From NCBI RefSeq assembly GCF_040371755.1, contig NZ_BAABWE010000004.1, positions 186,001-250,000 of the forward strand: a stretch of 64,000 nucleotides of DNA. Reading direction: 5' to 3'. A program made the position numbers and the translations under genes. The notes beneath the pieces were generated by a model that saw nothing but the letters and a program-made list of their open reading frames with translations, had not been told where the DNA came from and made no database searches. This document shows, one piece after another, positions 9,057 to 17,555 of the stretch. The first letter of the stretch is position 1; every line of letters begins with the position of its first letter. Source of the stretch: Bermanella sp040371755 (GTDB lineage Bacteria > Pseudomonadota > Gammaproteobacteria > Pseudomonadales > Oceanobacteraceae).

Positions 9057-9848
9057 ATGTTAATTTTGACCTACTTGGCTGTTGGCGCTTTTGCAGGTTT
9101 GCTGGCGGGTTTATTTGGTATTGGTGGTGGAATGGTGATTGTGCCGGTGCTGGTGATCACCTTTGAAAGCCTTGGTTTTTCAAATGATGTGTTGACTCAT
9201 ATGGCGGTGGCCACATCCCTTGCCAGTATTGTTTTTACCTCGTTGAGCTCAGTACGCACTCATCACCAGAAGAAAGCAGTGGATTGGTCCATCGTAAAAA
9301 TGCTTAGCCTAGGGATTTTAGTAGGCGCTGTGTTAGGAGTTTTAACAGCCGACTCCTTAAGCGGAGCAGGACTACAAATTGTCATTGGTATTTCAGCATT
9401 AATGATGGCTGCACAAATGGGGTTAGGCTTAAAACCAAAACCAACTCGCTCTCTACCTGGCCCTGTTGGGCTAGGTTCGGCAGGTGCAGGGATTGGCTGG
9501 GCATCGGCGTTGTTTGGTATTGGTGGTGGCTCTTTAACCGTGCCGTTTTTAACTTGGTGTAATCATCCGATGCAGCGCAGTGTTGCGACAGCTGCTGCGT
9601 GTGGTTTTCCAATTGCTTTGGTTGGGGCGTTGTCGAATATGGCGGTTGGTTGGAGTAATCCTTTACTGCCACAAGAATCCATTGGGTATGTTTACTGGCC
9701 TGCGTTATTGGGTATTGTGATCACCAGTGTCCCATGTGCTCGTTTGGGGGCTAAATTGGCCCATCGGTTAAGTGCCGAAAAACTGAAACGATTATTTGCC
9801 ATCATGTTAGTGTTTGTGGCGGTTAAATTTTTAACGGCCAATTTGTAG
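9057..9848 (+). CDS. TauE/SafE-family sulfite/organosulfur exporter-like membrane protein
   Basis: A 263-residue inner-membrane protein of about eight helices, with the internal duplication typical of TauE/SafE: GLFGIGGGMVIVP near residue 20 and ALFGIGGGSLTVP near residue 152. Family members export sulfite, sulfoacetate or related anions, but the substrate cannot be assigned here since no sulfur metabolism gene is adjacent. The ATG is preceded by GAAG at a suitable distance. Only 34 bases separate it from lgt, so it may head the lgt-thyA-folA transcript. Confidence 0.9.
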   Translation: MLILTYLAVGAFAGLLAGLFGIGGGMVIVPVLVITFESLGFSNDVLTHMAVATSLASIVFTSLSSVRTHHQKKAVDWSIVKMLSLGILVGAVLGVLTADSLSGAGLQIVIGISALMMAAQMGLGLKPKPTRSLPGPVGLGSAGAGIGWASALFGIGGGSLTVPFLTWCNHPMQRSVATAAACGFPIALVGALSNMAVGWSNPLLPQESIGYVYWPALLGIVITSVPCARLGAKLAHRLSAEKLKRLFAIMLVFVAVKFLTANL

Positions 9849-9882
9849 AATCTGAATTTGTAAGAATAATAACGGAATAAAT

Positions 9883-10689
9883 ATGCTGACTTACCCCCAA
9901 ATTGATCCAGTTGCTATAAGCATTGGCCCTTTAAGTATTCATTGGTATGGACTGATGTACTTAGTGGGTTTTTCATTAGCGTATCTGTTAATGGTGCGCC
10001 GCGCTAACTTGCCTAATTCAGGCTGGAATAAAGACCAAGTTGGCGACTTAATATTTTACTCTGCCATGGGCGTGGTGCTGGGTGGACGATTTGGTTATGT
10101 ATTGTTTTATAATTTTCCTAAATTTTTGGATGACCCGCTTTGGTTATTTGCAATATGGGAGGGCGGTATGTCGTTCCATGGTGGTTTACTGGGTGTGTTA
10201 GTAGCGGTGTTTTTGTTTGGTCGCCGTTTCAACAAAACGTTTTATTCTATTACTGACTTTGGTGCGCCAATGGTTCCAATTGGTTTATTAACAGGCCGTA
10301 TTGGTAACTTTATTGGTGGTGAACTTTGGGGTCGTGTTTCTGATGTGCAGTGGGCTATGGTATTTCCAAAGGGAGGGCCATTGCCACGTCACCCAAGTCA
10401 ATTATACGAAGCCTTTTTAGAAGGCTTGGTGCTATTTTTAATTCTTTGGTTATATAGTCGTAAGCCGCGCCCAACTATGGCAGTGAGTGGTTTATTTTTA
10501 GTGGGTTATGGCGTGTTCCGATTCAGTGTGGAATTTGTGCGTGAACCGGATAATCATATTGGATTTGATTTACTAGGGTGGATGACTCGAGGTCAATTAC
10601 TATGTGTGCCTATGATACTATTTGGTGCGGCTATCATTTACCTTGGTTATAAAAACCATGCTAATTTGGCACAAAAGAAGGGTGCGTAA
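9883..10689 (+). CDS. lgt: Prolipoprotein diacylglyceryl transferase
   Basis: Inner-membrane enzyme that transfers diacylglycerol from phosphatidylglycerol to the lipobox cysteine of prolipoproteins, the first lipoprotein maturation step. The 268 residues contain the family signature GRIGNFIGGELWGR near residues 139-152, the HGGLLG segment, and HPSQLYEA. GGAA precedes the ATG at good spacing. Its TAA overlaps the thyA start (TAATG), an arrangement conserved in many gammaproteobacteria. Several lipoproteins in this same window would be its substrates. Confidence 0.96.
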   Translation: MLTYPQIDPVAISIGPLSIHWYGLMYLVGFSLAYLLMVRRANLPNSGWNKDQVGDLIFYSAMGVVLGGRFGYVLFYNFPKFLDDPLWLFAIWEGGMSFHGGLLGVLVAVFLFGRRFNKTFYSITDFGAPMVPIGLLTGRIGNFIGGELWGRVSDVQWAMVFPKGGPLPRHPSQLYEAFLEGLVLFLILWLYSRKPRPTMAVSGLFLVGYGVFRFSVEFVREPDNHIGFDLLGWMTRGQLLCVPMILFGAAIIYLGYKNHANLAQKKGA

Positions 10690-11540
10690 TGAAACAGTAT
10701 TTAGAATTGTGCCGTCGCATCATTGATGATGGTGTCTGGGTTGAAAACGAACGCACAGGTAAGCGTTGCTTGACGGTGATTGATGCTGACTTGCAGTATC
10801 GTGTGGATAAAAATGAATTTCCACTGATTACCACTCGTAAAAGTTTTTACAAAGCAGCCATCGCAGAGTTTTTAGGTTACATTCGTGGTTATGATAATGC
10901 AGCAGACTTTCGTAAATTAGGCGCAAAAACTTGGGATGCCAATGCCAATTTAAATGAAGCTTGGCTGAATAATCCTCACCGCAAAGGTGATGATGACATG
11001 GGCCGTGTTTACGGTGTACAAGGTCGTAGTTGGATTAAACCGGATGGTGGTTTTGTTGATCAATTACGCAAAATTGTGAATGACCTTAAACAGGGTATTG
11101 ATGATCGTGGTGAAATCATGTCGTTCTATAATCCTGGTGAATTCCACATGGGCTGTTTACGTCCGTGCATGCATACCCATAATTTTTCATTGCTAGGGGA
11201 CACCTTGTATCTTACTAGCTATCAACGTTCGTGCGATGTGCCATTAGGCTTGAACTTCAATCAAGTGCAGGTTTTTTTCTTTTTGGCCATTATGGCGCAA
11301 ATTACTGGGCATAAAGCAGGAACGGCATACCATAAGATTGTTAATGCACATATTTATGAAGACCAACTTGAACTCATGCGTGATGTGCAAATTAAGCGTG
11401 AGCCATATCCTTCGCCAAAGTTAATCATTAATCCAGATATCAAATCCCTAGAAGACCTTGAAACGTGGGTTACTATGGACGACTTTAGCGTAGAAGATTA
11501 CAAGCATCATGATGCCATAGCCTATCCATTTAGTGTTTAA
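10689..11540 (+). CDS. thyA: Thymidylate synthase
   Basis: Folate-dependent methylation of dUMP to dTMP, producing dihydrofolate that the next gene recycles. The 283 residues carry the nucleophile Cys160 in GCLRPCMHTH and the dUMP-binding QRSCDVPLGLNFN and AYHKIVNAHIYEDQ segments. The active-site context LRPC and the extra residues are those of the longer ThyA subgroup known from Vibrio, not the 264-residue E. coli type. Translation is coupled to lgt through TAATG, and AAGGG supplies a strong ribosome site within the lgt end. Confidence 0.96.
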   Translation: MKQYLELCRRIIDDGVWVENERTGKRCLTVIDADLQYRVDKNEFPLITTRKSFYKAAIAEFLGYIRGYDNAADFRKLGAKTWDANANLNEAWLNNPHRKGDDDMGRVYGVQGRSWIKPDGGFVDQLRKIVNDLKQGIDDRGEIMSFYNPGEFHMGCLRPCMHTHNFSLLGDTLYLTSYQRSCDVPLGLNFNQVQVFFFLAIMAQITGHKAGTAYHKIVNAHIYEDQLELMRDVQIKREPYPSPKLIINPDIKSLEDLETWVTMDDFSVEDYKHHDAIAYPFSV

Positions 11541-11555
11541 GATAAGAGTTATATA

Positions 11556-12062
11556 ATGAAAATAGCCTTAATTGCTGCCTACGCAAAAAATATGGTTGTA
11601 GGTATTGATAATCAATTGCCATGGCATCTACCTGAAGATTTAAAATATTTTAAAGCCTGCACAACGGGTAAAGCTATTATCATGGGTCGTAAAACCTATG
11701 AAAGCATTGGTCGCCCATTACCGAACAGAACAAATATTGTGATCAGTAGTAACCCAGAGTTTTCTGTCGAAGGTGTAAAGGTGGTCACAAGTCTAGAGGC
11801 CGCTATCGAAGTGGCGCAAGCCGTGAATGAAATCAACGGTGTCGATGAAATCATGATTATTGGTGGTGCCACCATTTATGAGTTGTGCTTGCCTATAGCG
11901 GACCGATTATATTTGACACAGGTACACGCAAACGTAAATGGGGATGCTTATTTTCCAGAGGTGGATTTTTCTAATTGGCGTGAAGTTCAGCGAGCGGATT
12001 ATATGGCTAGTGAAGAAAATCCCTATGATTATAGTTTTGTCGTATACGATAAAGCTCTGTAA
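11556..12062 (+). CDS. folA: Dihydrofolate reductase
   Basis: NADPH-dependent reduction of dihydrofolate to tetrahydrofolate, the target of trimethoprim. The 168 residues start MKIALIAAYAKN, with the NQLPWHLPEDLKYFK substrate site (acidic residue in PED), the cofactor loop MGRKTYESIGRPLP and IIGGATIYE. Lies 15 bases after thyA with AAGAG as ribosome site, so lgt-thyA-folA forms one unit closed by the hairpin at 12072. Confidence 0.96.
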   Translation: MKIALIAAYAKNMVVGIDNQLPWHLPEDLKYFKACTTGKAIIMGRKTYESIGRPLPNRTNIVISSNPEFSVEGVKVVTSLEAAIEVAQAVNEINGVDEIMIIGGATIYELCLPIADRLYLTQVHANVNGDAYFPEVDFSNWREVQRADYMASEENPYDYSFVVYDKAL

Positions 12063-12071
12063 CTTTATAGA

Positions 12072-12098
12072 TAAAAGCCATGACCAATATGGCTTTTA
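12072..12098 (+). terminator. Rho-independent terminator after folA
   Basis: A ten-base stem (TAAAAGCCAT pairing with ATGGCTTTTA) around a seven-base loop, with the U run forming the descending arm. It sits ten bases past the folA stop and would end the lgt-thyA-folA transcript. Confidence 0.7.
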
Positions 12099-12256
12099 AG
12101 CGAAAGTCGTCAAAAAACACATTTTCTTGTGTCATATAATACCCCGCAACTTGATACTAATGGTGTCAGCGCAACTGCAGCGTGAGCTTTTAAATACTTA
12201 TACTAATAGAGCTTATGTTTGTTGAATATAATTGTAAAAAAATTGGTGATTGAAAT

Positions 12257-14251
12257 ATGTTGTTTTTAAATAAGGGTTTAAAAATCCTTTTTGTAATTAT
12301 TGTTATATGGGTTGTAAGTATTGAATGGCTGATTCCTTTTGCTGCAATAAAAGGGGTGCAAAACTGGTATGGAAAGCAAGGAAACGATTATTCGTTAGAC
12401 GTTGAATCTTTGAATATTAACCCATGGGCTGGCTCAATCATTATTCAGGATGTGACATTTAATTATTCAAATTCTAGTATGAATTTTGAATTATTTGAAT
12501 TGGACTTAGAAATTTTAGGGTTATTTGATAATCAAATTAATATAGAAAAATTAGAATTTGCTGGAAGCCAAGTTGATTTAAAAATAGTAAAAGGACAAAT
12601 AGAAGTACTAGGTTTACAGATTCCTATGGTTGATGATCCTAATATGGCACCTGAAAAAGCGGATGTGAAGGAATCAACCCCATGGGAATTTTCTGTTAAT
12701 AAAGCGGATCTTAATGGCATTAGATTTACTTTTGGTAATGAGCAAATACACACCGCAATTGATATTAATAACATTAAAATCAATAAGCTAAGTAAAGCCG
12801 AAGGACTAACCTTAAGTGTTGATATTTCAATTAACGAACTGGCAGATTCAAATAAAACGATATTATTAAATAAACCTAGTAAATTATTGATATCAGGTGA
12901 CATTAGTGATTTATATAGTCAGCCTAGATGGACAGGTAATATTCAACTATTAGATATTGATACTCTCATTTTGAATAACAAGGTACTGCTTGATTCTGTT
13001 AGTTTTAACGGCGTGAATATAGACCCTGCAACTCAAAATATAGATATTCTGGAAATATCAAAATTAAATGTAAATGACCATAAATTGTATTTAGATAAAT
13101 ATATCATTAATAAATTGAAGGTTGATGGACGAAATATTTCAAGTGAAGAAAATGTATTTGATGGTTTAAGAATTAAAGTTGAAATGGATGAACATGATAA
13201 ACCAATGTTGTTGGCTAAAAAAACAGAGATCATCCACAATGATGATTTAGAGGTAGATGATAAAAAAGATATAGCGGAACCTATAAACTTTCATGTAACA
13301 AAAATAAGGAAGTCAAACAAACAAGAATCTAATCTAATTTTTATTAATGATAACCTTTCTCCAAAAGTAAACATAAAGTCAGATATTAAAGATTTAGTGA
13401 TAGAAAATATAACGAATAAAAATGAGAGTACAAGTGTATATTTAAATATTAGCTTTGATGAATATAGTAAATTAGAATTAAATTCTATTTTAAATTTACA
13501 AAAAATGAATAGTGAAACTAACTTAAATATAACTGAATTCAACTTGCTAATGTTAAACGGGTATCTTGAAAAGATGTTAGGTTATCATGCTAGTCAAGGG
13601 CTTTTAAATTTTGATTTAAAGCTGAATGTCAAAGAAGATAAACTAAGTGGAAATGCAAAAGTTGTTGTTCTTAATAGTAAAATGGAGCCTTCGGATGCTG
13701 ATACAGTTGAACGAGTTAGTAAGAAAATTTCAATGCCTATTGAAACGGCCTTATCTCTATTAAAGGATGATAAAAATAATATAATATTAGATATTCCAAT
13801 TAAAGGAGATATACAAGATCCAGATTTTGGCTTAAACGATTTAATTGCGATTTTAAGTAAAAGAGCTCTTAAAGAAGCCGCTACAAGTTATCTCCTCCAA
13901 TCTTTTTTCCCCTATACATTAGTCATTGATATTGTCGATTACGCAGGGTTAAACCCATTTACTATAAAACTAGAACCCATTGAATTAGTACATGATCAAT
14001 TAACAAAAGATCAACTGGTTTATATAGAAAAAATATCAAAAATTTTGCAACAAAAAACTGAGCTTCAATTATATGTGTGTACGCATATCAAGAAAACACA
14101 AGAATTAGCTGAGAATTGGCAGGATTTAGCACTTTCTAAGGCTAATTTAATTAAGAAGGAAATAGTAAATTATGATTCTGAATTATCAAAAAGAGTGGTG
14201 CTGTGTAAGCCCGAACTTTCAGATAAATCAGAAATTCAATTGGGCTTTTAA
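12257..14251 (+). CDS. DUF748/AsmA-like envelope protein
   Basis: A 664-residue protein with one N-terminal membrane helix (about residues 8-28) followed by a long beta-strand-rich periplasmic region. The INPWAGSIIIQDVTF segment and repeated LNIxxL patterns fit the DUF748/AsmA-like group, whose larger relatives bridge or organise the envelope and move lipids. The C-terminal 90 residues (DQLTKDQLVYIEKISKILQQKTELQLYVCTH) resemble the OmpA-like tail common to DUF748 proteins. It is shorter than many relatives. Codon usage is strikingly AT-rich compared with folA upstream, which marks the beginning of an AT-rich stretch reaching about 20 kb. Only family-level assignment is justified. Confidence 0.65.
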   Translation: MLFLNKGLKILFVIIVIWVVSIEWLIPFAAIKGVQNWYGKQGNDYSLDVESLNINPWAGSIIIQDVTFNYSNSSMNFELFELDLEILGLFDNQINIEKLEFAGSQVDLKIVKGQIEVLGLQIPMVDDPNMAPEKADVKESTPWEFSVNKADLNGIRFTFGNEQIHTAIDINNIKINKLSKAEGLTLSVDISINELADSNKTILLNKPSKLLISGDISDLYSQPRWTGNIQLLDIDTLILNNKVLLDSVSFNGVNIDPATQNIDILEISKLNVNDHKLYLDKYIINKLKVDGRNISSEENVFDGLRIKVEMDEHDKPMLLAKKTEIIHNDDLEVDDKKDIAEPINFHVTKIRKSNKQESNLIFINDNLSPKVNIKSDIKDLVIENITNKNESTSVYLNISFDEYSKLELNSILNLQKMNSETNLNITEFNLLMLNGYLEKMLGYHASQGLLNFDLKLNVKEDKLSGNAKVVVLNSKMEPSDADTVERVSKKISMPIETALSLLKDDKNNIILDIPIKGDIQDPDFGLNDLIAILSKRALKEAATSYLLQSFFPYTLVIDIVDYAGLNPFTIKLEPIELVHDQLTKDQLVYIEKISKILQQKTELQLYVCTHIKKTQELAENWQDLALSKANLIKKEIVNYDSELSKRVVLCKPELSDKSEIQLGF

Positions 14252-14351
14252 AGTGTCTAACTCATAATGAATTGAGGTACTTGAGTCATGGGCATGTGAT
14301 CACTGGTATCACGCCCATACCGTTTACGTTGAGATCTTGAAATCGGATTAA

Positions 14352-15092
14352 CTAAGGTCTATTGAACTTTTCAGTGCCTATTATATTGCTTAAAATTAAC
14401 TCTTTAGATTCAAAGTAATTGAAAATTAATTCACTTTTACTTTTATGGTTAGATTCCTTTACCCATACTGCAACTTTGGCAAAAACGGGAAGTTTTTGGT
14501 GGACTTTGAACAATGCTTGAACAGAATCTGGTTGTGGTATTAAAAAAGAGGGAGCCGCTGCGACTAAATCGACTTCTTTTTTAAAGCAAGATTTAAGTAA
14601 ATCAAAGTAATTATTAAAGAAAATAAACTTCACAGGAATTTGACTGTCCTTGAAATATTTTTTTGCTGAATAATGGGCTGCAGAGTCTTTAAGAACAGCA
14701 ATTTCAAGCTGATTGTTGTCAGCAGAAGGGTGATTTCCATACTTATATATGTTGACAGTAATTGGTGATATGGCAACGGTATGAAATCCTTTAATATTTA
14801 GGTATTTATCAATTTTTTTGGAATAGCCCCATAGCAATAGATCAATTTTATTGTGCTCTATTGTGGATTTTATATCATCAAAATCAGAATTGCTCGAAAA
14901 TGTAACAGGCTGATTAACAATGTTTTCAAAATCCCCAAAATAGTTATTTACCTTATTTGAAGTGACTTTTGATTTATATATAGACTGAAAAACAAAAAAG
15001 AAGTTATCTGGAACAGCATTTGACGAGCTGCTAATAGAAATTAGTATGGATAGTATGATTGCTTCCATTACAATATAATATTTCTTTTTCAT
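14352..15092 (-). CDS. PhnD-like periplasmic solute-binding protein
   Basis: A 246-residue secreted protein: signal peptide of about 26 residues (MKKKYY...SSSNA), then a bilobal-type binding fold with IDLLLWGYSKK, SPITVNIYKYG and the lobe-two segment EVDLVAAAPSFL that recalls the PhnD/phosphonate-binding group. The longest frame begins at a TTG (15113), but the ATG at 15092 has AAGG nine bases upstream and gives a clean signal peptide, so it is preferred. It follows the sensor kinase at 15147 by 54 bases on the same strand. Proteins of this type beside kinases often act as periplasmic sensing partners rather than transporter parts, and no ABC permease is present. Ligand unknown. Confidence 0.6.
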   Translation of the reverse strand: MKKKYYIVMEAIILSILISISSSSNAVPDNFFFVFQSIYKSKVTSNKVNNYFGDFENIVNQPVTFSSNSDFDDIKSTIEHNKIDLLLWGYSKKIDKYLNIKGFHTVAISPITVNIYKYGNHPSADNNQLEIAVLKDSAAHYSAKKYFKDSQIPVKFIFFNNYFDLLKSCFKKEVDLVAAAPSFLIPQPDSVQALFKVHQKLPVFAKVAVWVKESNHKSKSELIFNYFESKELILSNIIGTEKFNRP

Positions 15093-15146
15093 TCTAATGG
15101 ACCTTGTGTTCAAAATTTTTTAATTGCATGTTTTTAATTTTCTAGA

Positions 15147-17477
15147 TTAAAATGAATCTATGGTGTTTTTGATTTTTTCATTCTTCTGTTTCACATGAAT
15201 AGGGAAGTTAATGGTGAATTCAGTTCCTGGATTTGTATTTTTAACCTCTATTGTTCCATCCATTAATTGTGAAATAATGTTGTAAACTTGATAGAGGCCT
15301 AATCCAATACTTCCGTTATTTTCTTTTTCGGTTGTGTAGAAAGGATTAAAAATGTTTCTTATATTTTCTATTTTAATGCCTTTTCCGTCATCCCCAATTT
15401 TTAGTTCAATTCTATCTTTTGAGCTACTTGCTTTAATAAATATATTTACTTCATCTTTGTTTTCATATCCATGTTGAATGCAATTAGTGATTATTTGATT
15501 AATTATATCAATTAATGCCTTTGGGTATCCTATGAAATCGAGTGGTTTTTTACATTCAATTTTAATATTATCTGGGTGAATTTTTTTGTGAAGTAAAGGT
15601 AGTTGATTTTCGATTATTTCACATAAGCTCCCTGCTTCATATTTATAACCTTTTTGGAGTACAGATATTTCTTTGAATTTACGAATTAAGTCATTTATTT
15701 TTTCTAAATTTTCTTCTACTAATTCTGCAGTTTCTTTTTCGTATTTGATTTCTTTTGTGAATGCGGATTTAGTTAATGTTCCGCTAGTGAATGAGTCGTT
15801 AAGAGTGTCTAGGTTTTCTTTTAAATGGTATATCGCTGTGTTGCTTACGCCGACAGGAGTGTTTATTTCGTGGCAGATGCCTACAATTAAATGCTCCATC
15901 GTCATCATTCTTTCTTGAAGTGATCGTTTATTTATGTCTTCATTTTCTTTTCTTTCGTGTATATCTATTAGTGATCCTTCATAGGCAATAATGTTTCCTT
16001 TATTGTCTTTTATTGATTGTATGGATGACGAGAACCATTTTTCTTGTCCATTTTTGGTTTTTAACTTAAGCTCCATATCAAATGTCTTCTGTACTTTTTT
16101 TAACATGGAAAATAATTTATCAGGAAGGTTTTTGTCTATATGAAAATATCGTCCATTCTCTTTCTCTGATAGTGCAATTACTTCTTTTTCATTGTTATAC
16201 CCTAGCATTTTACAAAAAGATGGATTGGCGCTATTAATTACTCCATTTTTGTCGAGTGTGAATTGACCTGAAAGAGTTGTTCTATATAAATCTTCATATT
16301 TCTTTAAGTTTAAAATACTTATAATTCTATCATTTTCTATTCTTTGGGCTAATGCAATAGAAAGAACAACCACCTCTATGAATACACCTATCTGATAGGA
16401 GTATAGAGTTATCCAGTTAACAGGTAGTAGTCCGAGTCCTCTAAGATTCCCAATCATGATACTGATGATTAATAGACACCATGCTAGTGTAAAATATATA
16501 GCCGATTTATCACCTTTTAATGAATAATATATGCCAGCAATCAAACCACTTATATTTAATACAATAGAAAGTATTATATATATCAACATAATAACTTGAT
16601 ACGGAGCGATAAAAGATAAAGGTAGTAAGACAATAAATGCATAAAGTAGAGGTTTAAATATATGTATTAACCAAGATTTATTCGTGAATATTTTTAAAAA
16701 CATAATTATAAAAATACAGTTTGATAACTGATAGAAACCATTTATGAACGCGAAAATTGGGGAGTTTATTTCAGGGTAGTCATGCCATAAATATTGAAAA
16801 CCAGTGCCGTTATAGGATGCAAACATTAATAAATATGAGATAACAGCAAATGAATAACTAAGATAAATACTATCCTTTGTTAAAATATATATGACAAAAT
16901 TATAGAATATCATGACAACTAATATTCCGTTCATCCATCCATGCAAAAACGTCATTATTTCATAGTCTAATTCTGATTCTGATTCACTGACAAAATAAAT
17001 TGGGACTTCAGTTGCTCCAGTTGTCCTAATCTTGATTATTATTTCTAAATCATCACCTTTAGTTAATTCATATGGGAATAAAAAATGTGGATGATCTATT
17101 GGGCGGGTTGAAAAAACATGTGCGTCACCAGTAGTAATAGTGGGTAATGTTTTTTCGTTTAATGTGCTGAAGACAGATATATGATCTAACAGTGGAAAAG
17201 GTATTTTGAGTATCCATTTTCCATTATCTTGTGCAAGTAGATGGAATCTAAGCCATAAAGTGTTCTTTATGAAACTAAAATTAATAATATCAGATTCAAT
17301 TCCTTTCCATAATGAACTTGATTTTACATCTTCATATTTTAGTGAATTGTTTGGATCAAGTAGATAATCTACTTCCTCTACTAAATAATAGACATGGTTG
17401 TTTTCCAGCGGAATAATGGGTGCTGAGTTTGCATTGATGTTAAAAGTTAATGTTATTAAAAATACCAATAATGGCAT
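15147..17477 (-). CDS. 7TMR-DISM sensor histidine kinase with PAS domain (copy 1)
   Basis: A 776-residue membrane sensor kinase. Order: signal peptide to about residue 20, periplasmic 7TMR-DISMED2-like sensing domain (about 25-165), seven transmembrane helices (about 185-380), PAS domain (about 395-510), then a kinase core with the H-box ICHEINTPVG, phospho-acceptor His536, and an ATPase domain containing the N-box NQIITNCIQHGYEN, GDDGKGI and GSIGLGLYQVYNI. All catalytic motifs look intact. It lies 78 bases after a close paralogue and 54 bases before the binding-protein gene. No receiver domain is fused to it and no response regulator is adjacent. AGG eight bases before the ATG supports the start. 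The signal sensed is unknown. Confidence 0.88.
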   Translation of the reverse strand: MPLLVFLITLTFNINANSAPIIPLENNHVYYLVEEVDYLLDPNNSLKYEDVKSSSLWKGIESDIINFSFIKNTLWLRFHLLAQDNGKWILKIPFPLLDHISVFSTLNEKTLPTITTGDAHVFSTRPIDHPHFLFPYELTKGDDLEIIIKIRTTGATEVPIYFVSESESELDYEIMTFLHGWMNGILVVMIFYNFVIYILTKDSIYLSYSFAVISYLLMFASYNGTGFQYLWHDYPEINSPIFAFINGFYQLSNCIFIIMFLKIFTNKSWLIHIFKPLLYAFIVLLPLSFIAPYQVIMLIYIILSIVLNISGLIAGIYYSLKGDKSAIYFTLAWCLLIISIMIGNLRGLGLLPVNWITLYSYQIGVFIEVVVLSIALAQRIENDRIISILNLKKYEDLYRTTLSGQFTLDKNGVINSANPSFCKMLGYNNEKEVIALSEKENGRYFHIDKNLPDKLFSMLKKVQKTFDMELKLKTKNGQEKWFSSSIQSIKDNKGNIIAYEGSLIDIHERKENEDINKRSLQERMMTMEHLIVGICHEINTPVGVSNTAIYHLKENLDTLNDSFTSGTLTKSAFTKEIKYEKETAELVEENLEKINDLIRKFKEISVLQKGYKYEAGSLCEIIENQLPLLHKKIHPDNIKIECKKPLDFIGYPKALIDIINQIITNCIQHGYENKDEVNIFIKASSSKDRIELKIGDDGKGIKIENIRNIFNPFYTTEKENNGSIGLGLYQVYNIISQLMDGTIEVKNTNPGTEFTINFPIHVKQKNEKIKNTIDSF

Positions 17478-17555
17478 TTAAAGGCCTAAATTTATTACGG
17501 ATCTATTAATAATGTTAGTATAAATCACTGTGTTTACCATTCATGTGTAGTGGGG

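Noticed and set aside
14278..14330. Terminator between the convergent DUF748 and binding-protein genes (ATGGGC...GCCCAT hairpin)
   Set aside because: The stem is interrupted and no T run follows on either strand; it is too weak to list as a terminator.
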